From positions 13,742,856 through 13,802,855 of the forward strand of contig NC_064040.1 of the NCBI RefSeq assembly GCF_932526225.1: DNA of 60,000 bases, written 5' to 3'. The DNA is from Nematostella vectensis. Its lineage: Eukaryota; Cnidaria; Anthozoa; Actiniaria; Edwardsiidae. The translations under genes and the position numbers were made by a program. The notes beneath the pieces were generated by a model. It was not told the origin of the DNA, made no database searches, and saw nothing but the letters and a program-made list of their open reading frames with translations. The first letter of the stretch is position 1; every line of letters starts with the position of its first letter. Shown one piece after another: positions 25,001 through 34,285 of this stretch.

Positions 25001-25285
25001 CAGCGAAGTAAAGCCCGGTACCTGTACCGCCCCCCAACTACAGCCTACTCTCGTTGTTACAATGCCGTAGATTATGTAAAGAACGTTTACATTGGTCGAG
25101 TACTGGATGCCACTGCAACACATGTCAACTTCAAGTTCCTGTACAAAGTCGGAGCAACCACTTTTCACTGGCCAATAAGGGAAGATGTAGCCAAGGTTCA
25201 CGTCTCAACCATATTTTATGGTCCGGTGGACTATTTGCCATTCCAGAACTTTCTGATGTTGAGAAACTTTCAAGATTGTCAGTAG
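25001..25285 (+). pseudogene. Open frame fragment with a YIGRV...FHWP domain
   Basis: The 94-codon open frame has no start codon and ends in TAG. It includes YNAVDYVKNVYIGRVL, a central VNFKFLYKVGATTFHWP and a terminal MLRNFQDCQ. The Y-x-G-x-V ... F-x-W-P pattern resembles a small beta-rich C-terminal domain seen at the end of multicopy transposon-associated proteins in cnidarians. A possible splice acceptor, CCCAACTACAG, lies at about 25042. It may be the last exon of a decayed element gene; I do not recognise a function. Confidence 0.4.
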
Positions 25286-25454
25286 ATTCAAGAGTCTCCA
25301 AGTGAAATCAGACAACCTACTGTATTTTGAACACTCTTTAGCTGTTTATCTCATCCATTAGGGTAGGAAATTGACTTTTTGGTGATTGACACATTTTGTT
25401 GTTCAATAGGCATTTATGTATCAAAACAGTCTAGTTTTGTTTGTTAGCCAAGCA

Positions 25455-28117
25455 CCCTTTATAGACCATAGGCCACTCAAGTGGCTCTCCTAACAAGCGG
25501 CCATAGGCCACTGAAGTGGCCAAAACAATACAACATCTTTGTAGCCTCCTATTGGTCGGTAAAACAATCGCTTTTATTTTGTTTGATAGTCCCACCAATC
25601 AGAATAAAGATCAAGGGTCCCTTAGGCATTAGACCATGTGCTCACGTTGTGTATGCGATTTTATACGAATTTTTGAAGTGCGAGATTATAACAACATGGC
25701 AGCGTGCGCAAACATATTCGATAACGATAGCGATGATACCCCCTTTGGGCACCTAGCTTAAAGGGATTAATTGCTCAAGCCAGCATATTGTATTTCAGTT
25801 ATCTCTAGTCTTGATTGCTAGCACACGTTCACAGCTTCACGCTATAATTCTTTGTTCTTTTCAACGTTTATATATCAAGCTCATATTTTTCCCGCCCTCC
25901 CACCCTGGGCTTTGTGTGAAGGGTGGCAGAGAGGTTTATTATTATTATTTTAGTTTTTCATTTATCAGTTTGTAGTGATTTTATAATAAACTTCTCTTAT
26001 GCCAAACACAAAACAGTGTCAGTGGTTTATGTTGGGTTGAGGAATTTGAAGAGTTTTACGGTTTCACAGCCGAAGATATTGGCAGGAGAGTGGCAGAGGA
26101 TGATGGGCAGGCTAGTGGAGAGAGTGATTTATCGTTTGGAGAAGAGACGAGTGATGAAGAAGAGTTGGAGAGCGGAGACGAAGGAGAAAGTGATGAGTGG
26201 AGTCGGGAGCTACATGAAGTTGAACTCGCTCCTTTTGATCGTGAAGTCGGTCCTACAAATATTCTTCCAGCTGAAGCGAATGCCACCGATTTCCTTGAAC
26301 AGCCCTTTCCCCCTGATTTAATCGACCTGATTGTGGAAGAAACAAACAGAAATGCCAGGCGAAAGGATGCTGATCGAACGTATTGGGAACCCGTGAACGC
26401 GAGCGACATCAAGATATATCTCGCGATAAGACTGCAACAAGGAATCAAGTCTGTACCGTCAGAGCGTGATTACTGGGCCACAAGCCCGTTTCTAGGGGTG
26501 AAAAGCATCAAGGATGTAATGTCAAAGAACAAGTACGTGAAGATAAACCAGTATCTTCATTTCAACGATGCTGAGAAGGCCAAAACGCGTGGTCAGGAAG
26601 AACACGATAAGTTGTTTCATGTTCGCCCGCTCATCAAACGATTGTCTGAGACATTTCTCAAAGCTTACAAGCCCAATCGGGAAAACGCAATCGATGAGGG
26701 ATTGATCAAATACAAGGGAAGACTTGGATTCAAACAGTACATGCCTCTGAAGCCAGCGAAAAGAGGCATAAAAGTTTGGCTCTGGGCTGACTCACACACA
26801 CATTATGTGTCGGTGTTTCAAGTCTACGCCGGACGCCCGAAGCAAAACACAGCTGAAACCGGCCTCGGGGCCAGAGTCGTTACTGACTTATCCAGAGATT
26901 TAGTCGGAGGACACTATCATTTATTTATGGATAATTTCTTTTCAAGCTTTGATCTTTTAAAAAAGCTAAAGAACGATGGTATTTACGCCACTGCAACGAC
27001 AAGAACAAACAGGAAAGAGTTTCCTGCTGAAGTCAAGTCCGCCAAACTCACAAATTGCGGCGATGCCTATGTAATGCAAAGGCAAGGGATCCACGCCACA
27101 GCATGGAAAGACAAAAAAAAACGTTTTTTTTTTCTTAAGCAGTGGAAGCCAGCCAGAAGGCCAAGAAAATGTTACAGGAAAGGAAAGGATTGCACATCTG
27201 AGAAAGTGTCCGCGCCGCCGTGTGTAGTCACCTACAACAAGCACATGGGCGGCGTGGACTATGCCGACCAGAAGCGAGGAGACTACAAGATCCCCATCAA
27301 ATCTCGCCGGTGGTATCGCTATTTGTTTATATTTCTATTCGAGACTGCGGTGGTAAATTCACATATTCTACGGAATTTGTCCCCAAACCACAAGAAGATA
27401 ACGCAGCTGGACTATCGGCTAGAACTTATCGAGGGGTTGATTGGCAGAAACTCGTCGAGAAAGCGCAAACGTGCTTCTACAGAGATTGAAGTGGTTGATG
27501 GAAAGTCACATTTCCCAGTAAAAGTGCCAATAAACAGATGTGTGCACTGTGCTGCTGTATCGGAAAGAAAGCGCTCAACCTGGGGATGTGCTTTATGCAA
27601 TGTCACGCTTTGTGTTGGCTGTTTCGAGCCATTTCATTTGAAGTGAGTGGAGCGAATCGGAGCGTACCACAATGGCGGCGCGAAATTTGAATCTTGCCAT
27701 GAACACTAAACCCTGGAAATTGACTTATTTCTGTGAAGTTACACGCTTGATTTCTAGTTGAACCAATTGAACAACATTTTAAGGATACATGTTTTATATT
27801 TTGAGGTTTGAAAATGTAGTGTGTTCGACAAATTGTTTAGTATACAACAACAATTGTAGTATTATCAAACTTCTTAATGAACTCTTTATTCTTCAAATAT
27901 TTTTCATAGCTCATGAAGTGGACTTTTCCCACTAATATTTGCTGTGAGTGAAAGAATAAGCATATGTGAGTCACTGTATTTTTTTGTGTTCACTTTGGTG
28001 GTATATTGAAAGAGATATAAAGAAAAGAAAATTAGAAGGCATGGATCCCCTGGCAATCCCCAATTAGCACTGGTTATAGGGACCACCCTTGGGATTTGGA
28101 GTCATGTCTATAAAGGG
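25455..28117 (+). mobile_element. piggyBac transposon, about 2.66 kb, with 12-bp terminal inverted repeats
   Basis: The left end reads CCCTTTATAGACCATAGG and the right end, on the minus strand, CCCTTTATAGACATGACT. The first 12 bases match exactly. The right end is followed directly by TTAA (28118-28121), the piggyBac target. The left end is preceded by AGCA rather than TTAA, so the left target site has changed or the element was altered there. Just inside the left end are two direct repeats, CATAGGCCACTCAAGTGGC (about 25466) and CATAGGCCACTGAAGTGGC (about 25502), each containing a GCCACT/AGTGGC palindrome. The element contains one transposase gene in plus orientation. Confidence 0.85.
26042..27646 (+). 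CDS. piggyBac transposase
   Basis: This is a DDD-type transposase for cut-and-paste movement at TTAA. From the GTG at 26090 the frame gives 518 residues, but in-frame sequence upstream (EFEEFYGFTAEDIGRR) matches the family. I therefore start the exon at a TTGAG acceptor, 26042. A candidate first exon begins with ATG at 25696 in good context (ACAACATGG) and encodes an acidic start. The acidic N-terminus leads to the DDE_Tnp_1_7 core. Catalytic candidates (numbered from 26090) are D202 in IDEGL, D281 in FMDNFFSS, and D390/D393 in GGVDYADQ. The C-terminus holds a cysteine-rich zinc domain (CVHC, CALC, CVGC, H). Residues about 341-355 look locally out of frame around A9 and T10 runs and then recover, suggesting two compensating indels. 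Otherwise intact. Confidence 0.9.
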   Translation, partial: EFEEFYGFTAEDIGRRVAEDDGQASGESDLSFGEETSDEEELESGDEGESDEWSRELHEVELAPFDREVGPTNILPAEANATDFLEQPFPPDLIDLIVEETNRNARRKDADRTYWEPVNASDIKIYLAIRLQQGIKSVPSERDYWATSPFLGVKSIKDVMSKNKYVKINQYLHFNDAEKAKTRGQEEHDKLFHVRPLIKRLSETFLKAYKPNRENAIDEGLIKYKGRLGFKQYMPLKPAKRGIKVWLWADSHTHYVSVFQVYAGRPKQNTAETGLGARVVTDLSRDLVGGHYHLFMDNFFSSFDLLKKLKNDGIYATATTRTNRKEFPAEVKSAKLTNCGDAYVMQRQGIHATAWKDKKKRFFFLKQWKPARRPRKCYRKGKDCTSEKVSAPPCVVTYNKHMGGVDYADQKRGDYKIPIKSRRWYRYLFIFLFETAVVNSHILRNLSPNHKKITQLDYRLELIEGLIGRNSSRKRKRASTEIEVVDGKSHFPVKVPINRCVHCAAVSERKRSTWGCALCNVTLCVGCFEPFHLK

Positions 28118-28169
28118 TTAACAATGATTTTCCCATTCAAAATTGAGACATAACAAGAATGTCGAAACT

Positions 28170-28363
28170 GTAACGTCCGTGACGTAACATCCGTGACAAA
28201 CTTTGGCTTCATGTGGTCTTTGAAGGTTACAGTACACTGATGTTTTATATCCATAATTGTGTATCCCTAGTACCAATAACTTACCAGCAAGAAGGATCTT
28301 TTCATTCTTCCATTAGTTTTTCAATTAAAGTAAAAATATGAACAAAATGTCACGGACGTTACA
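28170..28363. repeat. Cluster of three TGTCACGGACGTTACA-type motifs (right cluster)
   Basis: Two copies lie back to back in reverse orientation at 28170-28183 and 28184-28198 (the second with one substitution). One forward copy lies at 28348-28363. They sit 50-250 bp outside the right end of piggyBac and match the cluster at 22065-22458. Confidence 0.9.
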
Positions 28364-28369
28364 ATTGGA

Positions 28370-29360
28370 ATTTCAATATTTATTTATTGGAATCATTTTG
28401 ATAAAATATTAATTGATACACAAATTGTTTGAAGTAAAGTATTTATAGCCATGTTTTTGTTTTTGGCTGAAAACATTTTTCATGCATGATTTTATTGCTT
28501 CTTGATAAATAAAGTACACCTATGTACTAAGTGGCCCCCCTGAGTACAGCGTTGTTCACATCAGCAACAAATTTTTTTTTTACAAACTCCAATATGTATA
28601 TAATGCACTAGAGGCAATAATTCACTCTAAATCCTAATGTGAAAATTATTGATTTTAACACTTCTCACATGGAATTGCCCCTATGCGATTTTAGATATAT
28701 ATAATATATATTATAAAAACACATTACTATTATTATATCTTTTAACTTTTTAATACTTTATATAGAAACTATATATATACTATATATTAATTATAATTAT
28801 AGTAATTATCATAAGAAACATCAGCCTTGAAAAATCTTTAACAGAGTACAAACAATGGAAGGACACAAATGAATATGAGAAGTCGAGGATGAGCATGCCC
28901 TTTGTACAAACTACCGAATGCAGACGCGTAGAAAGTTGGACTGCATCAGTCATATCTCAAAGAGAATGGGAAAGGCGCTGTGAACCATGCAAGAAAAAAG
29001 AGGGAAGCCATAAGATGGTACGGCTGTTGGAGGTAGAGGTGGTAGTTAAAAACAAAGGCCATCAAAAAGTTGCAACACTACCATGAGAAGGCCATATGCA
29101 ACAATGTAAAAAAAGGCATTCCAAGTTCAATTCTAAAGTAATGAAAAGGGAGATGAAAGCTGGGGCTTTACAACAGCCGTAAGCTGCCAAGAAAGGAGAT
29201 GAATAAGTTTTGCCCTGAGAATTCATGGTTCTCCTACAAAACCACTGAGGTTTCTCCAAAACGCCACCATCTAAACCCTGTCTTCTGCATGCACCTGGAG
29301 CCCATATACCAGAGGCTATCAGAGGAGAACCTTCTGAGACCCTGGTTGGGTGGGTGCACC
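28370..29360. other. AT-rich stretch without a supported gene
   Basis: Contains long AT-only palindromic runs at about 28690-28810. A 65-codon open frame near 28889 has no motif I can identify. Confidence 0.5.
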
Positions 29361-29366
29361 CAAAAT

Positions 29367-29853
29367 CCCCCATAGAGTTCCTAAACAGTTTAACACCATC
29401 TGGCATGCCCCCTCTCAAACTCGGCACATTAGTCATGCTATTACGAAACCTTAATACTTGAGAAGGACTGTGCAATGTACAAGAATGAGAGTTAAAGCTC
29501 TACATAACAATGTCATAAAAGCTGTGACGTCATCTGAAAAGAAAGTGCTAATTCTGAGATTCCATCTCTCCCCTTCCGACAATGATCTGCCCTTTCAACT
29601 GCTAAGATGACAGCACCCAATTCGTCTAGCATTTGCCATGATGATCAACAAGGCACAAGGGTAGACATTTGATCGGCTTGGCATCTACCTCCAAGGCCCG
29701 TCTTTACACACGGCCAGCTCTATGTACAGTAGCTTCTCACGGATAAGATCCCTGAACAGTGTTAAGGTTAAAGTTGAGGAGAGGGAATCGCAAGGTAGTA
29801 TGCGGAGAGACAGTGCAACATACACAAATATTGTCTTCAGGGATGTTATCATT
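29367..29853 (+). pseudogene. Helitron helicase C-terminal relic
   Basis: Translation in shifting frames gives EFLNSLTPSGMPP, VMLLRNLNT, a LPFQL block, PIRLAFAMMINKAQG, TFDRLGIYLQGP, a THGQLYV block and SRIRSLNSVKVKVEE. These are the late motifs of the Pif1-type helicase of Helitron Rep/Hel proteins (the FAMTINKAQGQTFD and HGQLYVA blocks). In-frame stops at about 29454 and 29661 and several frameshifts show it is dead. The Rep nuclease domain is absent. It is a 3' piece of a rolling-circle element in plus orientation. Confidence 0.85.
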
Positions 29854-29859
29854 AAATTT

Positions 29860-32000
29860 TTAGGTATCTATACCATTATAATACCTACGATTTGCTGTAA
29901 TTGTCCAAATAAGAATCATGTCATTGAATGAAAGTTTTTTTTTTAAATAATCATGGAAAACTACCGTACAAAGAGTAATAAACTAGAGATGAGTGACGAA
30001 TGCAAGATCACTACTTGCAGAATCACCAGAGATGGAAATTGCTTCTGTCATTCTAAACACGAAAATTCAGGATGACAAAACCTAAAAAGTTTTTCTCCAT
30101 TTACTGTATAAATTTATCTACCTCAAAACCTTTTATGCCAAAAAAATGATGGCTATTCTAACGAGGAACGTAAGTGATTTTGAATTGAGAGGATTCAGTG
30201 TAGTTTGCCATGATGCAAAGCTACAGAAATTAGACTGTATAGCATTTTCTTTAATGGTTTTGTGTAGTTATATAGTCAAATGAAAGCAAAGTACTAGAAA
30301 GTAGGGATACTGTTCTTAGTATATAATATTTCTAGGTAAACAGTAAATAATAAACTGTTTTAACACTTAATCTAAATTGACCTAAAAAGAAAAGCATCGC
30401 TTGATATTTTCGTCACAAGTCCATCCTTTTCAGCACTATTCACACTCCTTGCATCGGCGCATGGAAATACCAATGATAAACAAAACAAGAACCATCGAGG
30501 CACAACGTTACTTGATCTAACATATGCTAGAACGAGGTGAACTAGTCACTGTGTGTGAGAAAATGTCGCTTCGCACACATGGCGCAGGAGATATGTTATC
30601 GCCATTTCACGGCAATAAAACAGATATTATAACCTTCAGTTTACACTTTTCCACAAAACATTTATAATATGCAACAAAAGAACTGCTATTTACCTGCATT
30701 TCTTCTACGGGAAAGGCTTTCAGGGCTGTATTAGACCGGGTTGTGAGTAGCTCGGCAAATTCCAACATCTCGAGACGTCTCCAACAAACGTGTGCGGAGG
30801 AAATATGAGCCCGCCATACGACATCAGAGCACTTCAGCACTTCAGACCCACAGGTAGCCCGTGACATTTCTACCTCCCTGTGGTAACAATCAAGCGTGTG
30901 ATGCTATGTTCCGATGGTGAAAATTGCCTCTTGTTGAAGAAATTCCGGATTAAAACTTGGGCTCGTCAAATTGATAAATAAAAGCGTCCTCGAAAACCAC
31001 GGAACAAGGCCGGCGGAGGGGGTGGGGGTAGGGGGCGGGAGAAAAAGAAATGGAGCGAGAAGACGTCTTCTCCTTCATTTCTCTTCTCTATAAACGCACT
31101 TCACCACCGAATATGGTGTATTTTGTGTTACTATCTACTTAGATGAATGGTAGCACGTGTAAAGAAATTCTATAGCAGGATATTATTATCGTTGCTGGTT
31201 ATTAATAGTTTGAATAAGAACCCTCGTTGTATTAAGCGCCTTCCCCTTCAATCTCCCCTGCTATTGCAGGTTCAGAGAGTTTAGATCTCAGCTGATCATT
31301 TACATTCTCGCATTACAACTTAGGTTTACTTACTGTCGCTTCAGCTTCATATCTATTATTAGAGCCTTTCTTGATAAGCTTTGTGATCCAATAATATGGC
31401 AGCGGATCCAGGGGGGGTTCAGGAAAGGCCTCGCCCCACACCCCATTAATACAGAGCACGATTGAGTGGTATGATGCCTCCTTTCCTTTCTATCAACCCC
31501 CCCCCTCCCCCTCCCCTCAATTCGATAACCCCCGATAACATAACCCACGTAGTTTGGCACACATGGGACACTCTTTTACATGCCTGTATGTCACCGTCCT
31601 TTCTTATCACACATCAGCATACATAATCACCACCAAGGAATCACATGTGACAAAAGTTATGGAAAGGCAATGACAATTTTGTTTTGGTTTTTGTTTTGAT
31701 ATTCGAAATCATTTTATAAAAAAATACTCTTTTCCTGAATTAAATGGTACTTTTATAGGATGGATTAACCGTGATTGTAGCGGGATTTATTCGCTATGAG
31801 ACATCCCATTTGCAATAGGGTTTCATAGCCTACGAAAAAACGCTTTATGCGTGTTGAATGGACATGCTTCAACAGATCAATACATGACCAATCTAGATGA
31901 CAAAAATCATGTTAACGCATCATCATACATGGCTCGTAATCACCTCAGGGAATGACATGTGACAAAATCATGTAGATATTTAAAAATGATAATAGAAATA
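29860..32000. other. Gene-poor stretch
   Basis: No supported gene. A 40-codon frame at 29953-30075 carries RDGNC (discussed as a finding). A purine- and G-rich run lies at about 31014-31060, and a C-rich run at 31496-31520. Confidence 0.5.
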
Positions 32001-32013
32001 AAGTCTCGACTGC

Positions 32014-32094
32014 TATAAATACCAGTAGCATAAGTTTCAATAAAGCCACTTACTCCCTAAACAACAAGAAGGCTCCATTAGCAGCCTGACTAAG
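32014..32094 (+). promoter_or_regulatory. Core promoter and 5' UTR exon of the secreted cysteine-rich gene
   Basis: TATAAAT lies at 32014-32020. A start site would be expected near 32045. A purine-rich stretch then ends in a donor, CTAAG|GTGAGA, at 32094/32095. The matching acceptor TTCTACAG ends at 32259, leaving a 12-nt leader before the ATG at 32272. A second TATAAA at 32163 could drive an alternative transcript. Arrangement seen directly; usage inferred. Confidence 0.5.
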
Positions 32095-32271
32095 GTGAGA
32101 TATCAATCTAGAGGCCTTGTAGGGATCATTTCATCTTACTTAATGCTACCCCAACATTCTCATATAAAAGAAGGAAAGACAGACAAGAAGTGTTAACCCA
32201 CTCCACGTCTGTCGTGTTGTTAGCTTGCTTTTTTATGGAAAATTTGTATGATTCTACAGGTAATCACGAAG

Positions 32272-33561
32272 ATGTTTTCTACGTATGTCCTGGCGCTGAT
32301 GATGGTTGTTGTAGTCGCAATAGAGGCAGGCCCCTTGTATAAGGGATGCAACAGCACAGGTACGTTTGGAAATACACCGTAACTAAATGGTGGAATGGCC
32401 TTTGAAACGATTTTAAGTCACCCTGAAAAAGGAGTGAATAATAATTCCAAACCTTTTACATATTGCGACTCTATTTTGGTTCTCGAATTGAATCCTCATA
32501 TATACAACAAACCAAGTCTAGATAGCATAGCTGTTTGCAAAAATCAATTTTCATCAAATAAACAGGTTATTTTTCTTCCAAACACGATGTAAAAGATGAC
32601 ATAATTTAACGCCTTTTGTGTTAAACATTTTTTTAATTCTGACGCACTTACTTGTGGCTTTTGACACTCTTTGTAATAAAAAAATGACGCACTTTGGCTA
32701 CCAAAGGGTTTACCCAATCTAGCAATCTATATTTACTTCTTTATATCACGAGCTTATCGTGTGCCCCGTCAACTGACGAAATCGTAAGAAAGACTCAGAG
32801 AATTTCATGCTAACAAAATATGTCAGCTTCATTTAATTCAGATTGCGTCAGGTAATTCCAATGTGCGTTTGTACATACAAACAATTCGTCCGCCACCAAG
32901 AGACAGTAAATTGTAGGCATTAGTTTACAGCTATTTCAATAAACGTTGTCAAGAGCGCTCTGCCGCACGCGCCCATACTGCGAGGTAGTATGGGTAATAT
33001 ACATATAATATATCTACATTGCTACCCGCGCTCTCTAGATTTTAGGCATTGTAGTAGTTGATAATATAGCTACAGTTTTACCCTCGACCTTATTGATCAA
33101 TTAGCGGGCAGTACATCCCCTTACTGTCCACCCGCGTTCTCATTGGTTGATTTTTGGCAGACAATAGATTGTAGACATTATCATAGCTTATAGCTACAGT
33201 GCGTGTTACTCGCGCCCTTATTGGTCAGTTAGCGGGCAGGATACCCCTATTGCCCCCCCGGCTGTTCAGTAAGAGCTATGTATATTGTTTCAAAACTTTT
33301 CTTCCCTCAGCTCTCGGTGAGGTCGGTAAAAAACAGGACTTTCCTATGATCCACGACTATATAACATTCGCGGGCAAATCGTACGCCTGTTACCCGCTAA
33401 CCCATGATATCGACACCCACTACGGTATCTTCTGCGGATGCCCTTTTTTGGCGTGTTCCGGTGGACTCGACTGCTATGGTTTGTTCCACTGCTTCATCAA
33501 GAACTACGACTACGATTATCGCGACATGAAGGAATCGGATTGCGGCTGTCATGACCACTGA
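32272..33561 (+). CDS. Small secreted cysteine-rich protein, two coding exons
   Basis: Exon 32272-32359 encodes 29 residues starting with a clear signal peptide (MFSTYVLALMMVVVVAIEAG, cleavage likely after Ala19 or Gly20). It ends in a phase-1 donor, CACAG|GTACGT. Exon 33311-33561 follows a good acceptor (CTTCCCTCAG) and runs to TGA, giving 112 residues in all. The mature part has nine cysteines: one near the N-terminus, one in a YACYP block, a CGC pair, three more in a Gly-rich stretch and a final CGC. It is acidic and aromatic (YDYDY near the end). Signal, short length and paired cysteines mean export with disulfides. I do not recognise the family; a venom-type peptide, an antimicrobial or an extracellular ligand would all fit. 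AATAAA at 33583 is a plausible polyadenylation signal. Confidence 0.75.
32905..33262 (+). repeat. Tandem repeats of about 125 bp in the intron of the secreted-protein gene
   Basis: An ATTGTAG..ATAGCTACAG lead-in and TTATTG..CA.TTAGCGGGCAG body recur at about 33049 and 33172, with a more diverged copy from about 32910. The copies contain ATTGGT-type CCAAT boxes. They fill the 3' half of the intron. Confidence 0.7.
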
Positions 33562-33869
33562 ACGGCGGGTCCATAAGTTAAAAATAAAGGCACAGAAGCG
33601 GGAAGAATTGACTAAAACCATTAAAAATAGAAAACGTAAAGTTCACTAGAATGTCCGGTGAAAGTGTTTTTCATTTTCTTATTAATTATACTGGCATTAA
33701 TGTCACAGTGCAGCGACGCTAAATTAATAAATAAATGCTTCTTCCTCCGGGATCAATATCGCTGTCAAACTTAAAATACCGTACAATTAGTGTCTTTTTT
33801 CATCTTTAATAATATTTGGATGTCAATCAATATATCAGTATACGATTCCAAATAAAATTTTTGTATCTG

Positions 33870-34190
33870 TATAAAACATATAGGGAAGATGAATTTGTGA
33901 AGTGGGGGAGGGGGGGCTATGTACCATGTCATGACCTTTGAACGGGATGATCAGGGTCGGTTCAATGAGATAAAAAGAAAGGAGGCACCGATAACATATA
34001 GGGAAAATGAAGTTGTGAGGTGGGGGAGGGGTGGGGGGCTAACACCCTCTCCTTACCCCTGTCATGACCACTGAACGGGATGACCAGGGGCGGGTCAATG
34101 AGTGGAAAAGAAAGAAAGCACCGATATATAAAATATGTAGGGGGGATGAATTTGTGAAGTGGGTGTGGGGTGGGGTTAATACCCTCTCCT
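33870..34190 (+). repeat. Two degenerate copies of the 3' end of the secreted-protein gene
   Basis: CTGTCATGACCACTGAACGG, which spans the stop codon of the gene at 33546-33565, recurs exactly at 34059-34078. It recurs with changes at 33927-33943. Each copy is followed by similar sequence (GGGATGA-CAGGG-CGGGTCAATGAG, then AAAGAAAG and GCACCGATA). The copies are spaced by about 133 bp and separated by G-rich runs. Confidence 0.8.
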
Positions 34191-34285
34191 CTCCACTAGA
34201 TTATGATAGCGCGATATACATTACAAATGTCATAAAGACAATGTTTGCCTAAAATTGCAACGGTTTGTACTGCTAAGACTATCTG

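Noticed and set aside
28889-29086. 65-codon open frame ahead of the Helitron relic
   Set aside because: It reads as charged sequence without a known motif and cannot be joined to the helicase frame.
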